In this document: positions 41,362 through 50,706 of the stretch, piece after piece
How positions within the stretch are numbered: position 1 is the first letter of the stretch
How the letters are laid out: each line of letters opens with the position of its first letter
Translations under genes and position numbers: made by a program
Notes under the pieces: model-generated
The model's input: the letters and a program-made list of their open reading frames with translations, nothing else
The model's database searches: none
What the model was told of the DNA's origin: nothing
Origin: CAVXSP01 sp963724645
GTDB lineage: Bacteria; Acidobacteriota; Vicinamibacteria; Vicinamibacterales; SCN-69-37
NCBI GenBank assembly: GCA_963724645.1
Contig: CAVRVJ010000007.1
Coordinates: forward strand, 1-64,000
Length of the DNA stretch: 64,000 nucleotides
Reading direction: 5' to 3'

Positions 41362-42555
41362 TACTTGCGGCCCTCGTCTTTCGCCGGGCCGCGTCCCCTC
41401 GCCCCAACCAACTGGACGCGGTCGCCGTCCTTGATCGCCATCGCGCCGGTGGTCACGACGCGCTCGCCGTCGTGGATGCCGTCGAGCACCTGGACGAGAT
41501 CGCCGTCCTGCAAGCCCGTACGGATCGGCCGGAAGCGCGCCACTTGCTGTTCGACCACGAAGATGCCACGTTTGGTATCGAGGTCGACGATGGCGTTGCG
41601 CGGCACCGTGAGCGCGTCCGGCTGCCGATCGATCGTCAGCGACACGCGCGCGTACATGCCGGGCTTGAGCCGGTACCCGGGATTGGGAACTTCGATTTCC
41701 ATGACCGCCGTCCGCGTCGCGGCGTCGAAGACCGGCGCCACGCGGCTGACTTTGCCGGTGAACTTCTCGCCGGGAAACGCGTCCACTTCGACCGTGCCCC
41801 GCAGGCCCGGCTGCACCCGGCGAAAGTCCTTTTCGACGAGGTTGGCGACGAGCCGCACGGTACTGATGTCGACGACCGAAACGACCGGAGAGTTCGTGCC
41901 GGCAAACGCGCCGGCGTCGAGATTGCGGCGCCCGACGAAGCCGTCGACCGGCGACACGATGTTGGTGTTGCCGAGCGTGACTTTCAGCTCCTCGATGCGC
42001 GCCTGCGTCTGCGACGCCTGCGCCTTCGCGACGTCGAGTTGCGCCAGCGCCGAACTGTATCTGGCGTCCGCGTCGTCGAAATTCTGTTTGGACGAGAGGC
42101 CCGCCGTCAGCATCGTCTTCTGCCGCTGAAGCGTCACCTCGGCCGACTTGAGGTCGCTCTCACGTGTCCGCACAGTGGCTTTGTTGACTTCGAGGTTCGA
42201 CTCGGCCTGGGACACCTGTTCGCGGACGTCGCGGTCGTCCATCTTGGCGATGACCTGGCCCCGCGTGACGCGGTCGCCCATCTTGACGGGGATCGACTCG
42301 ATCCGGCCGGCGAGCCTGGGCACGACATCGACGGTGGCCTCGCCGATGAGATTGCCGACCACGGTGATGTACTCCGCGATTTCGTGGCGCGTCGACGACC
42401 GTGGAGTCGACGGTCATTGCCACTGCGGCACGCCCGCGCCCGCCCGCGACGCCGGGCGTGGCCGCCTCGGTGTCCGCGGCGCCGTAGCGATAGTAGTACC
42501 AACTACCAGCACCGGCAGCGCCGACAAACGCGACAATCGCAACGAGTCTCTTCAC
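41361..42555 (-). CDS. RND efflux periplasmic adaptor, one frameshift
   Basis: About 398 residues. Likely GTG start at 42555 (reads KRLVAIVAFVGAAGAGSWYY), then an indel near 42,390. The body reads GEATVDVVPRLAGRIESIPV, VTRGQVIAKMDDRDVREQVS, a coiled coil (SQAESNLEVNKATVRTRESD, QTQARIEELKVTLGN) and IVSPVDGFVGRRNLDAGAFA. The beta-barrel (LRGTVEVDAFPGEKFTGKVS) and membrane-proximal domain (GLQDGDLVQVLDGIHDGERV) follow. The stop overlaps the RND permease ATG, so the two are coupled. Its start overlaps the end of the TolC gene. Confidence 0.88.
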
Positions 42556-44243
42556 CAAATGGATCCTGGATGTCCGCTTCGACGGATCCGCCGCCGCCAC
42601 CGGTGGCGACGGACGTCCCGCCGATACGCTGCTTCCGCTCGTAGTCGGCGATCGCGTTCACGTAGGCGATGAGCGCGTTCAGCTCGGTCACGCGCGACGT
42701 GGTCAGGTTGTTCTGCGCCGTCGCGATGTTGTAGTTGTTCGACATGCCGTTGTCGAAGCGCGTCTGCTCGGCTTCCGCGTTGCGCAGCGCGGCGTCCGAC
42801 GAGACACGGGCGGCGAGCAACTGCTGATACGTGTTCTGGACGGCCAGGCCCGCGCTCGTCACGTCGGTCGAGACCGACAGTTCCTGCGCCTTCAGGTTGG
42901 CCTGGGCCTGCTGGTACTGAATCTGCGCCTGCGCGAGGGTGGCGCGCGCGGCGACCATGCCGAGCGGATAGGTGAAGGTGAGGCCGAGCGTCCAGGTCGG
43001 CTGTTCCAGCTGGCCGATGCCCCGGAGCACGTCCAAGTATCCGCTCTCCTCGGTCAAGATCCCGTGGCTGTAGACGTTGCCGCCAGTGCCATTCAACACG
43101 TAGCTTCCAGACACGTTCACCGACGGCAGCGTCGCGTTCTTCCGCAGTTCGAGCGTGAACGCGTTCGACTCGAGCGTCTTCTTCGTCTGTGCGATATCCG
43201 TGCGCTCCTGCAACGCGGTGGAAATGGCCTTGGGAATGTCGACCTGCACCTGCTCGATCGCGGGCGGCTGCTCCGTCGGGTTGATCGTCTGGCCGTAGAG
43301 CGGGTCGCTGGTGCCGCTGACGAGGAGCCGCTTGAACGTCAGCTCTGACGTCTGCCATGAGATTCGGGCGTTGAGGAGCGCCTGCTGGTTGTTGGCCACC
43401 GTCGACTCGTTCTGCACGATGTCGATCGGCGCCATCGTGCCGATTTCCACTTTGGTCCGATTGTCCTGCAGGAGTCGCTGCGAGAGCTCGAGCGCCCGCC
43501 TCTGAATCTCCACCTGCTCAATCGCGCGGCGGAGCGCCCAGTAGGCCGTGCGGATGCTCGCCTTGGTGTTCTCGATCGTCTGAAGCAGCTGGATATCGAC
43601 AATCTGCCGCTGGATCTGCTGCGTGCGGACGTTGTTGCGCGCGTTGTCGATCTTGAAGTTAGCCAGCATCGGCTGGTTGTAGCTCAGACGAGTGCCGCCG
43701 GAATAGCTGACCGGTCGAGTGACGTTTGCGCTGTTGTCGCTGTTGCGCCCGGTGTTGTAGTTGACCGAGTAGTTCGCGCCCCAGAACGAGCAGGTTCTGA
43801 CTGAGCGTCGTGCCGTAGGTCTGCGCCTGGGTGATGCGGTTGGTGCTGACGGCGTCGAGCGTGTTGGTCGACAACGTCGACGCGTGATTGTTGCTGAAGT
43901 TGCCGGAGAGGACCGGCTTGAACGTCGCGCGCGCCGCCTGCAGGCTGTAGTCCTGGATCTGCGGATTCATCTTCGCGACCTTGAGATCGAGGTTGTTCTC
44001 GAGCGCGATGTCAATCGCCTGCTCGAGCGTCATCTCGCGAATCGAGGCGCCCGGCTCGACCGGCGGCTGGGCCTGACCGACGATATACCGATCGAGCGTT
44101 TGCGGCGGCGCCTGCGCGGCCCCGCCGGCGGGAGGGGCGGGCGGCGCCTGGCCTGCCGGCTGCTGGGCAGCGGCGGTGACCGTCATTCCGGCGATCGTCA
44201 GGGCGATCGCCCACACTTTCGCGTGCTGAATCTGCGTCTTCAT
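42503..44243 (-). CDS. TolC-family outer-membrane efflux protein, frameshifted
   Basis: About 580 residues. Start taken at ATG 44243 (KTQIQHAKVWAIALTIAGM signal peptide), 7 bases after a GGAG; an ATG at 44255 is the alternative. A Pro/Ala-rich spacer (PPAPPAGGAAQAPPQ) precedes the first TolC repeat (EMTLEQAIDIALENNLDLKV). After an indel near 43,780, long alpha-barrel helices follow: TKASIRTAYWALRRAIEQVE, NQQALLNARISWQTSELTFK, QAQIQYQQAQANLKAQELSV. It forms the exit duct for the RND and MacAB-type pumps in this block. The end overlaps the adaptor gene by about 50 bases unless another indel shortens it. Confidence 0.85.
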
Positions 44244-44447
44244 CTCGTTCTCCATGAATTGGCCCGGGGCTCTGCCCCTCGTCCTCGACGTAACTCCAGG
44301 GCGCCCCAAGCCCGGTCGAGGGGGCGGACCCTCAGCGGCGCCCGGCCGGACCCCGTCGTTCGCTCGCCAGTTCGTGTCTCCAGTGACTTGATTCCGCGGG
44401 GTCTCAACCGCGGGGGCGCATCGGCTCCTGCGCTCTGCTGTTACGGA

Positions 44448-45043
44448 CTAAGGGTGCGGCGCGTTCCCGCCCCGCCCCCGGCCATGCTCGCCATTGGCCC
44501 GTTGCCGATCGGAAATCGCCTGTAGCTTCTTGTACTGATCCGGCGTGAGGACCATGTATATCCGGTAGAGCATCACGAAGCGGCTTTCCTGCATTTTGGC
44601 GAACAGCGCCGTGACTTTTGAGGCTTGCAATTCGACGGAACTCGGGTCGACCGTGCGCTCGCGAATCAGCCGGTCGAGCTCGGCCCGCTGCTTGACCAAT
44701 TCGTCGGCAAACGGCGCAATCTGTCGACCACGCTGCTCGTAGATCCGGTCAATCCTGGCGCCCTGGTCGGCCAGGAGTCCGATTTCCTTGACAACGGCGG
44801 CGTCCTTCCAGAACTTGTAGTCCCATCCGGGCCGCCCCTGCCGCCACGCCCGTCGCCCGGTCCGAATCCACGCCGTCCGTCCCCGGGGGGCTGGGTCTGG
44901 CTTGCGCCGACCTGGGTCGGCTGGACTGCGCCCGTCTGAGATGTTGGGAGAGCTTTGTCCCGGGAGCCCTGGGTTGCGAGCAGCACCCCGGCACTCATTG
45001 TCACAGCGCCCGCCAGCAGCACGCCAACAGACAGCACCCGCAT
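44448..45043 (-). CDS. Spy/CpxP-like (LTXXQ) periplasmic protein, one frameshift
   Basis: About 198 residues. Signal peptide MRVLSVGVLLAGAVTMSAGV ending near LATQG, a Gly/Pro/Arg-rich linker (QPPGDGRRGFGPGDGRGGRG), then an indel near 44,830. The helical domain reads YKFWKDAAVVKEIGLLADQG, RGRQIAPFADELVKQRAELD, ALFAKMQESRFVMLYRIYMV, LTPDQYKKLQAISDRQRANG. The LTPDQ motif and helical hairpin are typical of Spy/CpxP/ZraP-type periplasmic chaperones or metal sensors. Its position before the TolC gene suggests an envelope-stress role tied to the efflux block. Function by family resemblance only. Confidence 0.65.
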
Positions 45044-45137
45044 CGACTTCAACGAACACACCGCGTTCCAGGCCACACATGGACTTACGGCCGGACGGGC
45101 TGTCTTGTTTACAGAAACAGGCTTCTTGGCCCAGGCC

Positions 45138-46380
45138 TTACGCTTCTGCCGGAAGGCTCCTGGGGGCCTGGGGCCCGGCGCCAGAGGCCCCTTGTGCCGC
45201 CAGTTCCTCCAGCCGCTCGATGACCTCACCCACAATATTGTTGGGTGTCGACGCGCCGGCCGTGAGTCCCAGAGCGACGCGGCCTCCCGGCAGCCAATCG
45301 TGGGTGATCCGTTCTGGTACGGCCGCTGTGGACGGCGCACCGACTGGCCGATGGCGAATCGCGCCGGCCGACACCAGGCAGGCGGCGTCAGCGATGTGAT
45401 ATGTCGGCACGCGGTCGGCGCAAATCCGCGCCAGGTTGCACGTGTTGCTGCTGTTATACCCGCCAATCACCAACGCGAGATTGGGCCGATGCTCGGCAAG
45501 CAGGGCGACGACGGCGTCCTGTCGCTCCTGGGTCGCACTGCAGATTGTGTCGAACGCCCGGAACCGCGAGGCCAGGGCCGGCTCGCCGTAGCGATCGATC
45601 ATCGCCTGACGCAGCAGGCCCGCAACCGCCAGGGAGTCGCTCATCAGCATCGTCGTCTGGTTCGCGCAGCCGATGCGCAGGAGGTGCTGCGTCTGGATCA
45701 AAATTTGCCGAGACCGACTCGCCGAAGTGGGCGAGGAATCTCTCCTTGTCGCCGCCGCCGCGAATCTGCGCGCAGACGATCTCGGCCTCGGCCTGATCCA
45801 GCACAATCAGAAAATGTCCGTTCGGAAACTGCGCGGCTTGTGACGCGGTCGCGCGCGTCTCTTCGTGATGGACCTTGCCGTGAATGACGGCGGTAAACCC
45901 TTCCCTGGCGTACCGTCGAACGTTCTTCCAGACGTTGAGCACCGATCCGCACGTCGTGTCGACGAGCGTGCAGCCTTGGCGCTCGAGTTGCGCCATCTCC
46001 CCGACGCTGACACCGAAGGCCGGCAGAATCACGACGTCGTCTGCCCCGAGCGCGTCTGCGCTCTCGCCTGGGTCGGTCAGGAACCGGATGCCTTGCGCGC
46101 GGAGCCGATCGTTGACGTGGGGATTGTGAATAATCTCGTCGGTGAGATACACGCGCTGGTGCGGAAACCGCTTGCGGGTCTGGTACGCGTAGTCGACGGC
46201 GCGGTCGACGCCGTAGCAGAACCCGAATTCCCGGGCGAGGTGGATTGTCAATCGGCCGCGCTCTCTGGCGAAATCACTCGCCCGCATCTCGTCGACGACG
46301 CGGCTGTGGTACGCCGCGGAGAGCTCTGCCTCGACGGCCCCTTTCAGGTCGAGACCCTTGCGGAAGATGAGGGGGGGCAT
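45138..46380 (-). CDS. ispH: 4-hydroxy-3-methylbut-2-enyl diphosphate reductase, one frameshift
   Basis: About 413 residues. The three iron-sulfur cysteines are visible: EFGFCYGVDRAVDYA, DTTCGSVLNVWKNV and GGYNSSNTCNLARICADRVP. HNPHVNDRLRAQGIRF and VIHGKVHHEETRATA are the conserved His/Glu segments. The second half lies in another frame after an indel near 45,705. The enzyme makes IPP and DMAPP in the last step of the MEP isoprenoid pathway, in the cytoplasm. A TAAGAT box (46389-46394) ends 8 bases before the ATG and the start codon lies in a GGGGGC-AAT-GCCCCC palindrome. The gene must be functional, so the indel is almost surely a sequence error. Confidence 0.93.
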
Positions 46381-46386
46381 TGCCCC

Positions 46387-46983
46387 CTATCTTACCGTTC
46401 CACTCTGCAGCGAGGTTTGCGAGGCACGAGGGATCAACAGATCCATCGCGTAGACGGCGTCCACGTTGACAGTGTCACTCTCATCGAATTCCCGCAGCGA
46501 CGGAGGTGCCTGATACGTAGCGGTCTGCACCGGCGCGGGTGCTTCAATCTGCGCCGGCTGGACCGTCGTCCGGACGGGGTGGGCGGTGAGACGAGCACTC
46601 AGTTGGCCGCCGACGAGTCCGAGCACGATGCCCGCCGCGGCGGCAATGCCGACCCAGGCTGGCCGGATGCCGCGACCGTCCATGGCCCGGTCGTACGGCG
46701 ACTGCGCCGGGAAGGCAATGATGCGCGCCGGCCGGTCGACTTGCTCGAGGCGGCGGAGGATTTGTGCCTGCTGCGCCGACAGTCGCTCTGCCGGGAAGGC
46801 CGCGTCAGCGTCATTGACCGCGACCGCTCGCAACTCATCGAGCCACCGGCCCAATTGAACGGCGCGCTCGGCGCAGATGTCGCATCGATCGAGATGGACG
46901 GGACGCTCGCCGGTTGTGCACACCTCAGCCAGCGCGCGTTCGGACAAGTGCCCACGACGAAAAACAATATCAACGAGCCGCAC
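46387..46983 (-). CDS. Anti-sigma-factor-like membrane protein
   Basis: About 198 residues from GTG 46983 (reads RLVDIVFRRGHLSERALAEV), overlapping the sigma factor's stop. The N-terminal part has HLDRCDICAERAVQLGRWLD, an H-x(n)-C-x-x-C zinc-finger pattern like zf-HC2 anti-sigma domains. One transmembrane helix follows (AWVGIAAAAGIVLGLVGGQL) with a short periplasmic tail ending TYQAPPSLREFDESDTVNVD. It probably holds the ECF sigma factor at the membrane. The paired gene order and overlap support this. Confidence 0.75.
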   Translation of the reverse strand: MRLVDIVFRRGHLSERALAEVCTTGERPVHLDRCDICAERAVQLGRWLDELRAVAVNDADAAFPAERLSAQQAQILRRLEQVDRPARIIAFPAQSPYDRAMDGRGIRPAWVGIAAAAGIVLGLVGGQLSARLTAHPVRTTVQPAQIEAPAPVQTATYQAPPSLREFDESDTVNVDAVYAMDLLIPRASQTSLQSGTVR

Positions 46984-47647
46984 GAGTTGACCTCCCTCGC
47001 GACGCGACCACGGGCGCGGCGCCTCCCGCGAGCAGGGTACGAAGGCGCCGAATCGCACGGAACAGATGCACGCGAACCGTCGACTCGTTGAGCCCCGTCA
47101 TGGCGCTCACTTCTCGAGACGATCGGCCGTCATAGTGACTCAACATGAAAATCAATCGCTGCCGCTCCGGCAACCGGGCCAGCGCGCCGGAAAGCTGGCT
47201 GCGCCGCTCGTTCGAGAGCACCTGCTCTTCCGGGCTGGGGCCGCGAGCCGGCAGGTACTCCCCTGGATCGCGCTCGGTGCCGTAAGCGTCCACGATGGGC
47301 GGCGCGATCCAGCGCTCCCGTCGGCGGCGCGCCTTCAACCGATCCAGGCATCCATTTATGAGGATGCGCGTGAACCAGATCTCAAACGGCAGTTCCTCGC
47401 GGAACGTGCCCAAGTGCATGTACGCCTTGACGAACGCGTCTTGCACGGCTTCATCGGCGTCCGCCGCATCGCGTAGGTAATGGAACGCAATGCGAACCGC
47501 CCGGCGCTGGTGGCGCCCAATCAACTCGGAAAACCCCTCACGCGCGTCATCAAGCCGTCCGGCCACCTGCAGGGCCTTGACCTCGATCGCCACGCGGGCG
47601 TCCGCTTCTCTGGCGCTCACGGGGAGGGGCGTCTCTTCTCCTGTCAT
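46970..47647 (-). CDS. ECF RNA polymerase sigma factor (RpoE-like)
   Basis: 225 residues. Sigma-2: RAVRIAFHYLRDAADADEAV then QDAFVKAYMHLGTFRE and PFEIWFTRILINGCLDRLKA. Sigma-4: LARLPERQRLIFMLSHYDGR and GLNESTVRVHLFRAIRRLRT. An N-terminal extension of about 30 residues precedes sigma-2. It directs transcription of an unknown regulon and is probably held by the anti-sigma-like protein encoded next, whose GTG overlaps its stop by 14 bases. Confidence 0.92.
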   Translation of the reverse strand: MTGEETPLPVSAREADARVAIEVKALQVAGRLDDAREGFSELIGRHQRRAVRIAFHYLRDAADADEAVQDAFVKAYMHLGTFREELPFEIWFTRILINGCLDRLKARRRRERWIAPPIVDAYGTERDPGEYLPARGPSPEEQVLSNERRSQLSGALARLPERQRLIFMLSHYDGRSSREVSAMTGLNESTVRVHLFRAIRRLRTLLAGGAAPVVASRGRSTRAAR

Positions 47648-47727
47648 TGGATACGTCCAGGACCACTGGATGTTTACGGGAACAGTCTAACAGGGTCCGG
47701 ACGGGACGCCCAGGGGATGCCTCAGCG

Positions 47728-48672
47728 TCAGTGCGCAGTTCGGACGAGACTCGCTCCGTGAAAGTACGTCGCGAGAATGTGGTCCAGGGAGTCTCCTCGC
47801 CTGGCGCGTGCGGCCGCGCCCAGTTGACACAGGCCCACGCCATGGCCGTAGCCAGTGCCTTGAAACACGTAAGTCTGGCCGGTCCGGCGCACCGTGAAGC
47901 GCGTGCTCTGGATTGTTTTCTCGCCGAGCCGTTGATTGAGAATGGCCCGGAGATCCTCACCCCGAAGTATCGCCGGTCCCTGGCCACCCCAGCCGACTTC
48001 AATGGCGCGCCCGCTGACGTCGCGCTGCAGCACCTTCAGGTCCTCGGGGTTCCTGCCGAAGCCGACGCGAGCGCCTGCGTTGAGCGCCCGCCGAAGGTCG
48101 TCGGCGGACACCGACCGCGTCCAGGTCCGGTGTTCCGCCAGCGGTGGATCGTCGGGCATCGCCGCAAGATAGGGGACTGGAGGGCCGCCCCAGATCGCGT
48201 CGGCCGCCGCGGTGTACCCGCCGCAGTCGGCATGAAACAGGGCCTCGGCCGGTCGTTTCGAATACGCCAGGATCATTCCCGCCGTTCGCGTCACTGCCGT
48301 ACGGGCCGCGGCCGCAAACCGGGAGGTGCGCAACCGGGCCGGCTCGTAAAGCTGACAGTGAACACCGTCGCAGAGATCGAAGCCTTCCGCGCGATGACGC
48401 CCGACGTGGGAGGCGGCATAACTGCGCGCCAGGACAGCCTGAATTTCGAAGATTCGCTCGACCGTGACGGGGGTTTCGTTAAGCGGTGTGACTTCCGTCA
48501 GCGCCGATCCGAGCACGTAGTCTTCGATGGCCACGGAGACGACGCGCCCTCCAGTCCGTACCTGGATCTGCGCCGGCACGGACAGGCTGGAGTCGGGCAG
48601 TTGCGGCGCCGGCGTGCAGCCGGCCCATAGGAGTCCAGCCAGTCCGATCACCGGAACGTAAGAGATCCTCAC
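47728..48672 (-). CDS. SpoIID/LytB-domain lipoprotein
   Basis: About 315 residues from GTG 48672 (reads RISYVPVIGLAGLLWAGC, a lipobox). SpoIID domain: SVAIEDYVLGSALTEVTPLN, FEIQAVLARSYAASHVGRHR, HCQLYEP, VTRTAGMILAYSKRPAEALF, HADCGGYTAAADAIWGG and GTGYGHGVGLCQLGAAARAR. In Firmicutes such proteins are peptidoglycan lytic transglycosylases of the engulfment machinery. In diderms they are thought to act on denuded glycan during wall remodelling or division. It is divergent from gatB. Confidence 0.85.
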   Translation of the reverse strand: MRISYVPVIGLAGLLWAGCTPAPQLPDSSLSVPAQIQVRTGGRVVSVAIEDYVLGSALTEVTPLNETPVTVERIFEIQAVLARSYAASHVGRHRAEGFDLCDGVHCQLYEPARLRTSRFAAAARTAVTRTAGMILAYSKRPAEALFHADCGGYTAAADAIWGGPPVPYLAAMPDDPPLAEHRTWTRSVSADDLRRALNAGARVGFGRNPEDLKVLQRDVSGRAIEVGWGGQGPAILRGEDLRAILNQRLGEKTIQSTRFTVRRTGQTYVFQGTGYGHGVGLCQLGAAARARRGDSLDHILATYFHGASLVRTAH

Positions 48673-48772
48673 GTGTTCAATATCGGGTGTGCAACGGACG
48701 ATCTTCAGCACGACCGGGCGGACGCACTTTTCCTTCCGGACGACGCGCGTGCGTTTCCCTCCGCACGACGGC

Positions 48773-48778
48773 TACAAT
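48773..48778 (+). promoter_or_regulatory. TACAAT -10-like box of gatB, probable leaderless start
   Basis: TACAAT ends 10 bases before the gatB ATG at 48789; no ribosome site lies between. Part of the recurring pattern reported under findings. Confidence 0.45.
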
Positions 48779-48788
48779 CGACAGTCTC

Positions 48789-50238
48789 ATGTCGTTTGAG
48801 CCCGTCATCGGATTGGAAATCCACGCACAGCTCCTGACGAAAACGAAGATCTTCTGTGGGTGCTCGACAGCGTTCGGCGGCGCGCCGAACACGCATGTCT
48901 GTCCGGTCTGCCTTGGCATGCCGGGCGCGCTGCCGGTCCTCAACCGGCACGCGGTCGAGTTGGCGATCAAGGCCGCGCTCGCCCTCGGGTGCGCGATACA
49001 GGAAACGTCGATCTTTGCGCGGAAGAACTACTTCTATCCCGATCTCCCAAAGGGTTACCAGATTTCTCAGTACGAGCGGCCGCTCGCAATCGGTGGCCGG
49101 CTCGACGTGCCGACGGACCGCGGTGTCACTCGCGTGGGAATTACGCGCATCCATATGGAGGAAGACGCGGGAAAATCGCTGCACCACGGGTTTGCCGACT
49201 CGGACCGCGCCACGTATCTCGATTTCAACCGCAGCGGCGTGCCCCTCATCGAGATCGTCACCGAACCCGACATGCGCTCGGCGGTGGAGGCGGCCGAGTG
49301 CTTCAGCCGGCTGCGCGATATCCTGGTCGCGCTCGGGGTCAACGACGGCAATATGGAGGAAGGTAGCCTGCGCTGCGACGCCAACGTGTCGGTGCGTCCG
49401 GCCGGCGCGACGACGCTCGGGACGAAGGCCGAAGTCAAGAACGTGAACTCCTTTCGCTACCTCCAGAAGGCACTGGAGTTCGAGATCGAACGCCAGATCG
49501 ACGTCCTCTCGTCGGGCGGATCCGTGCGACAGGAAACCAGGCTGTGGAACAGCGAGACGGGTGAAACGATGTCGATGCGCAGCAAGGAAGAGGCGCACGA
49601 CTATCGGTACTTCCCCGAGCCCGATTTGCCTCCTCTGGTCGTTGCCGCTCCCTGGATTGAAGAGTTGCGGCTTCAATTGCCTGAATTACCGGAGGCGCGT
49701 AAAGCCCGACTTGTCGAAGAATACGGGCTCAGTCTGTACGACGCCGACGTCATCGTGCGCCTTCCCCAGGCTGCCGATTATTTCGAGGCGATGGTCAGCG
49801 CCGGGGCCCCTGCGAAAGCCGCAGGCAACTGGATCCAGGGGGAGCTCCGTCGCAAGCTGAAAGAGATCGGCGCCGAGGACATCTCGGCGGTTCCGATTCC
49901 CGGCCGATGCGCTGGCCGAACTCGTCGGCCTGACCGAGCGCGGTGTTGTCAGCAGTTCTGCGGCAAAGGAAGTCTTCGAAAAGATGTGGACGAGCGGTCG
50001 ACGTCCGCAAGCGATCGTCGATGCCGAGGGACTCGGCCAGATTGGCGACGAAGAGGCGCTCTCCGCGATTATCGCGGATGTGATTGGGCGTTTCCCCGAT
50101 CCGGTGTCTCAGTACCGCGGTGGGAAGACTGCAACGCTGGGATTTCTGGTCGGGCAGGTGATGAAGGCAAGTGAAGGCAAAGCAAACCCCAAACTGGTCA
50201 ATGAGTTACTAAGAAAGGCTCTGTCGCAGAGACAATAG
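48789..50238 (+). CDS. gatB: Aspartyl/glutamyl-tRNA amidotransferase subunit B, one frameshift
   Basis: About 483 residues. It starts MSFEPVIGLEIHAQLLTKTK, with the zinc-binding cysteines in IFCGCSTAFGGAPNTHVCPV. Further motifs are RKNYFYPDLPKGYQISQYER, HMEEDAGKSLHH, DFNRSGVPLIEIVTEPDMRS and EVKNVNSFRYLQKALEFEIE. After an indel near 49,900 the tail domain (GatB/YqeY) reads EDEEALSAIIADVIG-like sequence and VGQVMKASEGKANPKLVNEL. It is the transamidase subunit that corrects Glu-tRNA(Gln) or Asp-tRNA(Asn). gatA and gatC are not adjacent. The indel is probably an error, since the gene is essential where GlnRS is absent. Confidence 0.94.
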
Positions 50239-50285
50239 GTCGCCTTACGGGTGAATACCTGAGATCGCGGAGGAATAACCTTTAG

Positions 50286-50315
50286 TTGACACAGTGCGTT
50301 TACCTTGCCTACACT
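50286..50315 (+). promoter_or_regulatory. Sigma70-type promoter
   Basis: TTGACA (50286-50291), an 18-base spacer and TACACT (50310-50315), 21 bases before the ATG of the small gene at 50337. One of the two clear TTGACA-type promoters in the window. Confidence 0.65.
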
Positions 50316-50336
50316 GGATGACAGCCCGTCGAAGTA

Positions 50337-50651
50337 ATGGCCTCGAAGAATCGCTTGACCAGCGTCGATGCCGTCGTCAGCGCCCGGCCGCTATGCGGTC
50401 CGAGTTGTCAGTGTCTCGCGGAGTTCTTCCGCGAAGAGTTCCTGAAGCATCACCACTGCCTCGAACAGCAGCGAGAGTACTACTCCGACATCGCCATTGC
50501 CGAGGCCGAAAATGCCTTAACGCGCGCGATGGCGCAGATCGATGGGCTCTGTCAGCGTGATGACGCCTGTGAAGTCATCGGCCGACTGCTTAGACAAATA
50601 GACGCTGTGACCAAGCTTTCGGCTTGGACCGAGCCTGAAACCCTCCATTAG
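50337..50651 (+). CDS. Small hypothetical protein
   Basis: 104 residues, soluble. It has a short Cys-rich start (ARPLCGPSCQCLAEFFREEF) followed by His-rich and acidic helices (LKHHHCLEQQREYYSDIAIA, ENALTRAMAQIDGLCQRDDA). I do not recognise it. The strong promoter just upstream and the clean frame support expression. Spaced Cys and His residues could bind metal; this is only a possibility. It precedes the glycerate kinase gene by few bases and may share its transcript. Confidence 0.5.
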   Translation: MASKNRLTSVDAVVSARPLCGPSCQCLAEFFREEFLKHHHCLEQQREYYSDIAIAEAENALTRAMAQIDGLCQRDDACEVIGRLLRQIDAVTKLSAWTEPETLH

Positions 50652-50706
50652 TTCGTCCGCTCTTCACCAACATCTTGCCGCGATCGTCTCGTCCGCATTC
50701 GCGGCT

